Below, piece by piece: positions 1 to 5,293 of a stretch of DNA of 5,295 bases (positions are counted from its first letter, which is position 1; each line of letters opens with the position of its first letter). Source of the stretch: Candidatus Bipolaricaulota bacterium (lineage in GTDB: Bacteria > Bipolaricaulota > Bipolaricaulia > UBA7950 > UBA9294). The stretch covers positions 1 through 5,295 of the forward strand of contig WFSM01000140.1 of NCBI GenBank assembly GCA_015485945.1, read 5' to 3'. Below the pieces are notes generated by a model that did not search any database, was not told the DNA's origin, and saw nothing but the letters and a program-made list of their open reading frames with translations. A program made the position numbers and the translations under genes.

Positions 1-64
1 GGTCCCGCGTCAGCTTGCAGATAAGCGTTAGAAGGTGCCGAATCGACTCACGTTCATCGTCCAT
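1..64 (-). CDS. N-terminus of a possible MarR/SlyA-family regulator (runs off left edge)
   Basis: An ATG at 64..62 opens a leftward frame of 21 codons with no stop before the window edge. The protein begins MDDERESIRHLLTL and continues with a Cys, Lys and Arg/Asp-containing helix. A good ribosome-binding site (AAGGAGA, complement of 71-77) lies 6 nt upstream and decides the start. The short charged N-terminus followed by a Leu/Ile-rich amphipathic helix is how many MarR-family dimerisation regions begin, but 21 residues cannot prove a family. The main support is indirect: about 40 bp upstream is a palindrome whose core nearly equals the SlyA operator consensus, and MarR regulators usually bind at their own promoters. 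It could equally be another small helical protein. The gene itself is likely real; the family call is tentative. Confidence 0.45.
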   Translation of the reverse strand, partial: MDDERESIRHLLTLICKLTRD

Positions 65-104
65 GGACTATCTCCTTGTCCGCCGTTGATATTTAGGAGG
101 CTAA

Positions 105-122
105 TATTTAGCTAGCTAAATA
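105..122. promoter_or_regulatory. 18-bp perfect palindrome, SlyA/MarR-like operator
   Basis: The sequence TATTTAGCTAGCTAAATA is a perfect inverted repeat. Its core TTAGCTAGCTAA differs by one base from the SlyA consensus TTAGCAAGCTAA known from enterobacteria. A further copy of the half-site TATTTAG lies at 90-96 in direct orientation, 15 bp (about one and a half helical turns) from the one at 105-111. The site sits 41 bp upstream of the leftward start codon at 64, where a repressor would cover the promoter. I infer autoregulation of that gene. No clear -35/-10 pair could be assigned. Confidence 0.55.
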
Positions 123-299
123 ATACATGGTGAGAGGATTTTCTCAAGAGTTCTATCTATCGCAGGAGAAATGGCAATACCCAGCCAACGAAAAGGAGGT
201 CTTTGCTTTGACCTATCTTATACAGTTGCAGATTTAAAGTTACCTTTTAAGAGGGCATTACAGTGCAGGTAGAATAAAGGTCAGATACTATATCAAAAG
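123..299. other. AT-rich intergenic stretch; possible 3' non-coding end of the IS110-family element
   Basis: No convincing gene is present. A near-perfect Shine-Dalgarno (AAAAGGAGGT, 191-200) is followed after 7 nt by a TTG (208-210) that opens only nine codons before TAA. An overlapping frame from ATG 171 gives 33 codons ending at 272, but its AGGAG lies only 2 nt before the ATG and the product resembles nothing I know. A short inverted repeat (AGGTC at 197-201, GACCT at 210-214) overlaps the Shine-Dalgarno. Base composition is clearly more AT-rich than the operon to the right. Because the transposase reads leftward and ends at 300, part of this stretch should be the element's 3' end. The remaining part may be the 5' end of the gene that the element interrupted. 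The outer boundary of the element could not be found. Confidence 0.35.
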
Positions 300-1219
300 T
301 CAATTCACCCCCTGAGTGGGCGAATGGACTTTTTCACCGCTGTTGTAGATAGCATGTGCAATCAGGAGCAGCTTTCTTGCCGCAGCGATTCGAGCGACCT
401 TGTCTGGTTTACCCTGCTTTTCAACCGTTGGTAAAGTGCGCGTACGCTGGGGTTATAGCGAGCGGCAGACAATGTTGCTTGGTAGAACCGCTTCCTCAGC
501 TCACGGTTTCCTCGCTTGCTGATCCGCGTCTTACCATGTACGGAGCTACCCGATTGGAATTGGATTGGATCGAGCCCTGGCAACGCAACAATTTGACTCC
601 GAGTGGCTCCAGGATATTTATGGAACAGTGCCCATAAGGTGAGCACAGTGATCGGACCAATCCCGGGAATCGATAGCAGCGCGTCGAGTTGTCGCCTCGT
701 CTATTCATCCTTTACTACGGTGCGTTGCTACCAGGTACGATTCCTCCTTGTGCCTCAGCGCGGTGAGCTCTCGGCGTTGCTGGATCGTTCTCCAACGCCT
801 CATGCCTGGTAAGCAACACGCGCCTTATGTGCCACACGGTAGCACACGAGTCTTGCTTGAGCAAACTCGGATAGCGCATCGTGGCTTAATTCTCTTGCCT
901 CACCGTATCCGCACTCAATCCCGTAACGATAAAGAAGCTCGGCGGCTGTGCTGTCTGTTTTCGATCTCTTGCGCCCAACCTGGCGAAGGTGCAGAATCAC
1001 CCGCGGGTTCGGTTGATAACAGGAGATGTGCTTTGTTCGGCACAGCGTCTCCAGCTTGCGGGAGTAGGTACTCGTCGCCTCGAACACGATGAGCGCATCT
1101 ACTGCTTTCGTCACGAACCGGTGAAACCCGGAGAGACCACGGATGTTGAGGAAGATACATTTACCCTTACCGTCATAGGTGACCAATTCTTGCTTACCCA
1201 CATCCACTCCAAACCCACA
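300..1219 (-). pseudogene. IS110-family (DEDD) transposase, frameshifted and inactivated
   Basis: Read leftward, four segments rebuild one transposase of about 305 residues, close to the family's usual length. Segment 1 (1219 to 803) carries the RuvC-like DEDD domain: GVDVGKQELV (first Asp), VFEATSTY (Glu) and GRKRSKTDSTAAELL. The family's KTDxxDA motif here reads KTDSTAA, so the fourth acidic residue has become Ala (GCC, one base from GAC). This segment stops at TGA 802..800. Segment 2 (803 to 708) is in another frame and reads MRRWRTIQQRRELTALRHKE. After a return to the first frame and a TAG at 703..701, segment 3 (700 to about 420) holds the second domain: LLSIPGIGPITVLTLWALF, ALPGLDP, then SGSSVHGKTRISKRGNRELR with the serine expected for IS110 recombinases. 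A shift near 411-425 leads to segment 4, KVARIAAARKLLLIAHAIYN, ending at TGA 302..300. The usual start codon is also missing. The family assignment is firm; activity is very unlikely. Confidence 0.85.
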
Positions 1220-1224
1220 CCGGG
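300..1224 (-). mobile_element. Degenerate IS110-family insertion sequence (minimal extent)
   Basis: The extent given covers the recognisable transposase plus the few bases up to the interrupted gene. There is almost no 5' non-coding sequence before the transposase, since the rightward gene fragment is open from about 1225. Any substantial non-coding end must therefore be on the 3' side, left of 300. That arrangement is the one known for the IS1111 subgroup of IS110 elements rather than the IS110 subgroup proper. I looked for terminal or subterminal inverted repeats and target duplications and found none, which is common in this family. The left end is undetermined. Confidence 0.6.
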
Positions 1225-1665
1225 ATCTTCAAGGATCAATCGACTTATCGGATCGACGACGTCGCCACGATTATGGGAGCGATCAACTCCCTCAAGCTGT
1301 TCGCCGGGGATGCAGTCGATCAGGAAAAGGTGGGGGCGATCTTTGCCGGCTTCTTCGAGAGCGCGGTCGATTTGAGTGGTCTACAGCAATCAGTGCCACC
1401 GAAGACCGTTGCCAAGGGCCCATTTGAGCAGCGGCATCCTGACATCTATTACGGTTACCCGGGTATCCCCTATCCGCCGATGGCCGGCGGGGAGTACGGG
1501 ATCGCTCCCGTGTTCGCGACCGAGGTCAGGTTCGATGGAGCGAAGTGGACCGTGACCGACGGTAAGTTCGACTCTGCCGGCGCGATGCACGCAGCAAACG
1601 AGTTCATCTGGTTCCACAACGACGAAGTAAACGGGTTTCCGCAGCCCCCGATAAAGTGCGGATAG
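1225..1665 (+). pseudogene. C-terminal fragment of an unrecognised protein, truncated at the IS junction
   Basis: A rightward frame of 146 codons is open from the IS junction (IFKDQSTYRIDDVATIMGAI) to TAG at 1663-1665. The first ATG (1273) has no ribosome-binding site, and plausible coding sequence (acidic, with good codon use) continues upstream of it to the junction. I therefore treat it as the 3' part of a larger gene. The last two thirds contain a Tyr/Pro/Gly-rich stretch (YYGYPGIPYPPMAGGEYG), a beta-strand-like segment (VRFDGAKWTVTDGKFDSAG) and a tail ending PIKCG. There is no transmembrane segment. I do not recognise the family. Base composition matches the operon to the right, so this was probably a resident gene. 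Its 5' part should lie left of the insertion sequence but cannot be identified there. If 1273 is a true start, it is a 130-residue protein. Confidence 0.5.
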
Positions 1666-1677
1666 CCTTAACCCGAC

Positions 1678-1708
1678 ATGGTGGACGGTTGCATCAGCCG
1701 TCCACCAT
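1678..1708. terminator. Hairpin between convergent genes, probable bidirectional terminator
   Basis: An 11-bp perfect stem (ATGGTGGACGG / CCGTCCACCAT) closes a 9-nt loop. It lies 12 nt after the rightward stop at 1665 and 2 nt after the leftward operon's last stop (1713..1711). Its position between converging genes argues for termination in both directions. The T-rich tail is poor on the plus strand (TATCATT) and essentially absent on the minus strand, so this is not a textbook intrinsic terminator. It may act partly as an mRNA 3'-end stabiliser. Confidence 0.65.
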
Positions 1709-1710
1709 TA

Positions 1711-2409
1711 TCATTCCGTTAACAGCTGCAGCTTATCCGGATTTCTGATCACGAACTTTCCCCGTCTCCTTGTGACGATCCCTTCGCGGTTCAGTCGATT
1801 GAGCTCGGCCGTGGTTGTCTCCCGCGTCGAATCAATCAGCTCGGCGATATCACGGTGGGTAACCCTGACCTGGACTTGGATCCCGTCATCGACTTTCCGT
1901 CCGTATTTCTCTGCCAGCTTTAGGAGCGTACGGGCGAGTCGCGCGCGGACGTCGAGGAACAGGAGATCCGCCAGCCGGTTCTCCAGCTCTTGACGGTGGA
2001 GACCGACGATCTTGGCGATCCGCAGCGCGATCTGTGGGTGGAACTCGGCGAACCGGGCAAACCGCTCCCTCTCCACCCAGCAGAGCCACACGTCATCGAG
2101 GGCGGTAGCCTCGAACGGGCGCGCCTCCTCACCCATCGCCGCCATCACACCGAACGGCTTCCCGAGTCCGCACACCCGGATCGTCATCTTCTTCCCGCTG
2201 CGATCGCGATGGGAGAGTTTCACCCTTCCCATCTTTACAAAGTAAACGGCATCACTTTGGTCGCCGGGGAGGTAGATCGTCTCGCCCCGCTTGTATCTCG
2301 TGTCCTTCACCTCGCGGTTGAACACCGCCATCTCCTCTGGCGGCATCGCGGCCAGGAGGTTGAACCGGGCCAGGTACCAGAGCCGTTCTCGAGCCGTTGG
2401 GGGGCTCAT
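1711..2409 (-). CDS. CRP/FNR-family transcriptional regulator
   Basis: This 232-residue protein has the usual CRP/FNR length and layout. A cyclic-nucleotide-binding-like beta-barrel spans about residues 15-125 (YKRGETIYLPGDQSDAVYFV, then MGRVKLSHRD). A long dimer helix covers about 126-150, and a C-terminal winged helix-turn-helix about 152-225, with recognition helix region STRETTTAELNRL at 194-206. It has only two cysteines (C80, C110), so it cannot carry the four-Cys iron-sulfur cluster of FNR. The E. coli CRP Glu that contacts the cAMP ribose aligns with Val/Met in PFGVMAAM (85-92), so classical cAMP binding looks unlikely. Its effector is unknown. It is the last gene of the operon. Its ATG overlaps the stop of the preceding 25-codon frame (ATGA) and has only a weak Shine-Dalgarno (GTGGA immediately before it), which suggests translational coupling. 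I infer that it regulates this redox operon, possibly autogenously. Any operator would lie upstream of the first gene, outside the window. Confidence 0.9.
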   Translation of the reverse strand: MSPPTARERLWYLARFNLLAAMPPEEMAVFNREVKDTRYKRGETIYLPGDQSDAVYFVKMGRVKLSHRDRSGKKMTIRVCGLGKPFGVMAAMGEEARPFEATALDDVWLCWVERERFARFAEFHPQIALRIAKIVGLHRQELENRLADLLFLDVRARLARTLLKLAEKYGRKVDDGIQVQVRVTHRDIAELIDSTRETTTAELNRLNREGIVTRRRGKFVIRNPDKLQLLTE

Positions 2410-2483
2410 TCCACGCAGTAGCTCATATGACGAGCGAACCCGGCTGCCTCGCCGCCGAGGATGACAAAGTCGTGGCGGTCCAC
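2406..2483 (-). pseudogene. 25-codon remnant of an FAD/NAD(P)-binding oxidoreductase N-terminus
   Basis: A GTG one base after the rubrerythrin stop (TGA-G-GTG) opens a 25-codon frame containing DFVILGGEAAGFA. This closely matches the N-terminal dinucleotide-binding motif of flavoprotein disulfide reductases and NADH oxidases (typically DhVhIGGGxAGxxxA), with Glu in place of the third glycine. The match then breaks into RHMSYCVE and a TGA that overlaps the regulator's ATG by 4 nt. Flavoproteins of this family are 400-550 residues, so almost the whole gene is gone. The simplest reading is a deletion that left the start of a flavin oxidoreductase gene inside the operon. It may still be translated, because the stop/start overlap would couple it to the regulator. 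A functional small protein or a chance resemblance are the alternatives. Confidence 0.45.
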
Positions 2484-2484
2484 C

Positions 2485-2973
2485 TCAGTATTCCGGTCGG
2501 AGGCCGAACTCGGCCGACTCGACCCATTCCCGCGGCCGATCAAAGTACTCGGCGAGGCTGCTCACGATCAGGTAATGGCCGAGCTCCTGCTTGGCGAGGA
2601 AGGAGAACAGCTCCCCCTCCTTCGGATCGGCCGCTGTTTTCCCCTTCTCCTCGTAGAACTTCTGCGTCGCCTGCTCGATCTCCATCGCTTGCTGTAGGAT
2701 CTCACGCAGGGAAGCATCGGAGGAGATCGCATCCTTCCCGTCCTTCACAGCCCCCTCGACCAGTCCCTTCACCTCACTCAGCAGCGATGAAGAGGCAAGT
2801 TCTCCGTACTTTCCTGTTTTCATGTTCTTCAACGCGTCAGCGTGTCGGGTCTCCTCGGTTGCCAGAAGATCGAGGATTCGCTTTCCACTCGGGTCGGCGA
2901 CCTTTTCCGCCGATTCGGTGTAGTAGATCCGGGCGCGATTCTCTAGTTCGATCGCATCATCAATGATCGTCAT
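2485..2973 (-). CDS. Rubrerythrin-like diiron (ferritin-fold) protein without rubredoxin domain
   Basis: This 162-residue, mostly helical protein has the paired diiron motifs of rubrerythrins. The first half has AIELENRARIYY (Glu 9/11) and LATEETRHADALKNM (E41 and H44 in ExxH). The second half has AMEIEQATQKFYEE (E98/E100) and LAKQELGHYLIV (E130 and H133). The C-terminal RPREWVESAEFG is typical of the stand-alone ferritin-like rubrerythrin relatives of anaerobes. The Cys-rich rubredoxin domain of classical rubrerythrin is absent, and the protein has no cysteine at all, so electrons must come from a separate donor. Such proteins reduce hydrogen peroxide or handle oxygen in the cytoplasm of anaerobes; the exact substrate here is an inference. 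A strong Shine-Dalgarno (AAAGGAGGA, complement of 2977-2985) sits 3 nt before the ATG. The gene lies 22 nt downstream of the DsrE-family gene in the operon. Confidence 0.88.
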   Translation of the reverse strand: MTIIDDAIELENRARIYYTESAEKVADPSGKRILDLLATEETRHADALKNMKTGKYGELASSSLLSEVKGLVEGAVKDGKDAISSDASLREILQQAMEIEQATQKFYEEKGKTAADPKEGELFSFLAKQELGHYLIVSSLAEYFDRPREWVESAEFGLRPEY

Positions 2974-2995
2974 TCTTCCTCCTTTCTCTGATTTG

Positions 2996-3331
2996 TCACC
3001 AGGTTAGCGGCACGTAGCCGTCGCGAATTGCGTTAGAGATTGGAGCGCCGACGTATCCCACCTCGCATCCGAGCTCGGTCAGTAGCTCACTCACACTGTA
3101 CTTATCGGAGCACCACTTACATGCAACCGGTGTTGTCCCCTCCGCGATGATTTCCTGTACCGACTCTCTCAGGTTGGGATCAGTGGCGACCGCGACCTCG
3201 GCCGGACCGAACAGATAAAGCTTGATGTTGTCCATCCAGCTGTTTTTGATCGCATTCAGGGTGTACATCAGCCCGATCTCAATGACCTTTGGGTCGCTGG
3301 AGGATAGTATCACTGCCAGCTTTGTGCTCAT
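2996..3331 (-). CDS. DsrE/DsrF-family small sulfur-relay-type protein
   Basis: This cytoplasmic protein of 111 residues has a Rossmann-like alpha/beta layout. It starts with strand KLAVILSSSD, followed by helix PKVIEIGLMYTLNAIKNS and strand IKLYLFGPAEVAVA. A Cys-containing segment PVACKWCSDKYSVSELL (C71 and C74, CxxC) comes next, then LGCEVGYVG with C89, and it ends GYVPLTW. Fold, length and a conserved Cys after the third strand match the DsrE/DsrF/TusD family, members of which carry sulfur as a persulfide. The extra CxxC could instead serve thiol-disulfide exchange. A Shine-Dalgarno (AGGGAGGA, complement of 3336-3343) lies 4 nt before the ATG. It sits between the aldo/keto reductase (28 nt upstream) and the rubrerythrin-like gene, so a role in sulfur or thiol redox balance under oxidative stress is reasonable but inferred. 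Confidence 0.8.
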   Translation of the reverse strand: MSTKLAVILSSSDPKVIEIGLMYTLNAIKNSWMDNIKLYLFGPAEVAVATDPNLRESVQEIIAEGTTPVACKWCSDKYSVSELLTELGCEVGYVGAPISNAIRDGYVPLTW

Positions 3332-3359
3332 TTAGTCCTCCCTACCAGACTCCTCCCGC

Positions 3360-4292
3360 TCAGAAGTAGCTGAGATCAAGGTCCGCGCTCACCGCGTCGA
3401 GACGGGCGAGTTCATCCGGGGAGAGGGACCACTCGAGCGCGCCGGCGTTCTCCTCCACCTGCGCCGGTCGCTTTGCTCCCGGGATCGCAATGACGCCGTC
3501 CTGTTGTGTTACCCAGTGGAGCGCCACCTGAGCCGGCGTGGCACCGTGTTCCTTTCCGATCTCTCGCACCACATCGATCACCGGGAACACTTGTTCCAGG
3601 TTCTCCTCCCGAAATAGTGGGTTCTGCTGACGGATTTTGTCCGCCGGTAAGTGGTTGCGGTCGTACTTTCCGGTGAGGAGCCCTTGGGCGAGCGGGCTGT
3701 AGGCGATTACGGTGATCCCGTGCTCGCGGCAGTAGGGGAGGATCTCGTTCTCGATCTCCCGCTGCAGCAAGTTGTAGCGGACCTGGTTGGACACGATCCG
3801 ACCCGAAAACGCGTCTTCGGCCGCGCGCAGGAGCGGGACCGGGAAGTTGCTCACCCCGACATAACCCACCTTCCCCTGCTCGACGAGCCTGGCCAGCCCA
3901 GCCATCGACTCGGAGAGCGGTACGTAGGAGTCGGGCCAGTGGATCTGGTAGAGGTCGATGTGGTCCGTGTTCAGGCGTCGGAGGCTCTCGTCACAGGCAC
4001 GAACAAGATCGCGTGCGCGCAGGTGACGTGGAAGGACCTTGGTGGCAAGGACGACCCGATCGCGCCGCCCGGCGAGCGCCTTTCCCACGATCTCCTCGGA
4101 GCGACCGTCGCCGTACACTTCGGCGGTGTCGATCAGGTTGATCCCGAGGGCCAACGCCCTGTCCACCGTGGCGAGCGCCTCTTGTTCGGTGAAGTCTTGC
4201 CCGAACCCCCAGCCCTCGGTCCCAAACTGCCACGTCCCCAACCCGATTTTGGTGATCCTAAGATCGCTTGTTCCAAGTACAGTGTATTCCAT
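3360..4292 (-). CDS. Aldo/keto reductase (NAD(P)H-dependent)
   Basis: This full-length 310-residue TIM-barrel aldo/keto reductase would reduce aldehydes or ketones to alcohols with NAD(P)H in the cytosol. The catalytic tetrad is intact: D55 and Y60 in NLIDTAEVYGDGRSEE, K85 in VVLATKV, and H118 in DLYQIHWPD. Other family signatures are the N-terminal GLGTWQFGTEGWGFG, GKVGYVGVSNF, IVSNQVRYNLLQRE, ITVIAYSPLAQGLLTGKY, and the cofactor-phosphate segment IAIPGAKRPAQVEENAGAL. The GTWxxG...WG start and overall pattern resemble the bacterial general-stress/IolS-like (AKR11-type) group; the natural substrate cannot be read from the sequence. A near-ideal Shine-Dalgarno (AAAGGAGGT, complement of 4297-4305) is 4 nt before the ATG and overlaps the TAA of the upstream peroxiredoxin-nitroreductase gene. 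The two genes are 11 nt apart and probably translationally coupled. A long rightward frame on the opposite strand is a codon shadow. Confidence 0.93.
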   Translation of the reverse strand: MEYTVLGTSDLRITKIGLGTWQFGTEGWGFGQDFTEQEALATVDRALALGINLIDTAEVYGDGRSEEIVGKALAGRRDRVVLATKVLPRHLRARDLVRACDESLRRLNTDHIDLYQIHWPDSYVPLSESMAGLARLVEQGKVGYVGVSNFPVPLLRAAEDAFSGRIVSNQVRYNLLQREIENEILPYCREHGITVIAYSPLAQGLLTGKYDRNHLPADKIRQQNPLFREENLEQVFPVIDVVREIGKEHGATPAQVALHWVTQQDGVIAIPGAKRPAQVEENAGALEWSLSPDELARLDAVSADLDLSYF

Positions 4293-4303
4293 GATTACCT
4301 CCT

Positions 4304-5293
4304 TTATTGGAACCGATTCCAGAATAGAACGTCGGTAAGCGGTTTTCTATCGCGTGGTCCCAGTTCAACCTCCCGATGCTTCTCCGATAGCCCCTCCGGA
4401 TCGCCCGGCCGCCCAACGATAACGAGCGTGATCAGGACGTAGTCCGCCGGGATCCCGAGGAGTTCCTTCACTGCCGTGGGATTGAATCCGGCAATCGGGT
4501 GGGCGACGAGCCCCATCCCCGTTGCCTGAATCATCAGGTTCCCGACGGCCATCCCGCAGTCGAACAGATAGTAGTCACGCCGATCTGAAAGCTGGCAGTC
4601 GATATCCGGCTTAGAGGTTACGGCGATAATCGCTGGCGCTGGGGCGGTCCAGTAGTTTCCGCCCGGCATCGCTTCTTTTACCGCTGCCAAGGTCTCCGGA
4701 TCGTCAATCGCGACGAACCGCCACGGCTGGTTGTTGAAGCACGACGGTGCCAGATGCGCCGCCTCGATCAGAGTCTGGATTTCCTCCCGAGATACGGGAC
4801 TATCTGACAATGCCCTGCGTGCGCGCCGAGTGGCAATAACCGGATTGATCCATCGGTCAGATTCGTACAGCCCCCGCAGCGCTTCCAGCACCTCCTCCGG
4901 ATGGCCGTCGACCTTCACCTTGTTCCACTCCGCCCGCACGATCCCCGCTCGATCGATCAGGAACGTCGAGCGCAGGATCCCGCCGTTTTCCTTGAGCGCT
5001 CCGAACGCGCGTGCCAGAGACTTGTCGGGGTCGGAGAGCATCGTTACCTTGAGCGATCTTGCCGCGACGAACCTCGCCTGTGTCTCAGGCTTGTCCGGGG
5101 AGATCCCGACGATGGCGGCGTCGAGCTGCTCGAACTCGGGCAGGAGATTCGTGAACCCCTCCGCCTCGCGCGTGCATCCGGGCGTGTTCGCCTTGGGGTA
5201 GAAGTAGAGGATGAGGTAGCGACCCGCATAACCCTTTCCCTCTCCCTCGTACAGTGATGGGGCAAATTCAGTTACCCGATGAAACAACCGCAT
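4304..5293 (-). CDS. Peroxiredoxin (BCP/PrxQ type)-nitroreductase fusion protein
   Basis: One 329-codon frame joins two enzymes. Residues about 1-143 are a BCP/PrxQ-like peroxiredoxin: YFYPKANTPGCTREAEGF with peroxidatic C40, then VGISPDKPETQARF, LSDPDKSLARAFGA, RSTFLIDRAG and KVKVDGHPEEVLEAL. The resolving Cys that PrxQ often has five residues after C40 is Gly/Glu here, and there is no other Cys in this domain, so it looks 1-Cys. Residues about 150-329 are an FMN-dependent nitroreductase: NPVIATRRARRAL, IEAAHLAPSCFNNQPWRFV (flavin site), DCGMAVGNLMIQATGMGLVAHPIAGF and ITLVIVGRPGDPE. The flavin domain could pass NAD(P)H electrons to the peroxidase domain in place of thioredoxin; that is an inference. 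The ATG at 5293 lies 2 bases from the window edge and the usual DFxLPD segment before the barrel is short, so the true start may be further upstream. It is the first visible gene of the operon. Confidence 0.9.
   Translation of the reverse strand: MRLFHRVTEFAPSLYEGEGKGYAGRYLILYFYPKANTPGCTREAEGFTNLLPEFEQLDAAIVGISPDKPETQARFVAARSLKVTMLSDPDKSLARAFGALKENGGILRSTFLIDRAGIVRAEWNKVKVDGHPEEVLEALRGLYESDRWINPVIATRRARRALSDSPVSREEIQTLIEAAHLAPSCFNNQPWRFVAIDDPETLAAVKEAMPGGNYWTAPAPAIIAVTSKPDIDCQLSDRRDYYLFDCGMAVGNLMIQATGMGLVAHPIAGFNPTAVKELLGIPADYVLITLVIVGRPGDPEGLSEKHREVELGPRDRKPLTDVLFWNRFQ

Noticed and set aside
171..272. A 33-codon rightward frame starting at ATG 171
   Set aside because: The AGGAG is only 2 nt from the ATG, the product is unrecognisable, and the region may be part of a decayed mobile element; not enough to call a gene.
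123..300. CRISPR array, tRNA or rRNA in the left intergenic region
   Set aside because: No spaced direct repeats, cloverleaf or rRNA-like sequence was seen on either strand.
800..803. ATGA overlap between two transposase segments, as a possible programmed frameshift
   Set aside because: No slippery run is present, and further shifts, an in-frame TAG and a lost catalytic residue follow, so decay explains it better.
748..1092. Rightward frames across the insertion sequence (also 989-1375)
   Set aside because: They are antisense to recognisable IS110 transposase motifs and match no known domain.
2397..2966. A 189-codon rightward frame opposite the rubrerythrin-like gene
   Set aside because: The translation is rich in Arg, Pro and Ser with no domain sense; the minus strand carries clear diiron motifs across the same bases.
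3651..4442. A 263-codon rightward frame opposite the aldo/keto reductase
   Set aside because: It is antisense to a gene with an intact catalytic tetrad, has no ribosome-binding site, and its composition is a reverse-complement shadow of GC-rich codons.
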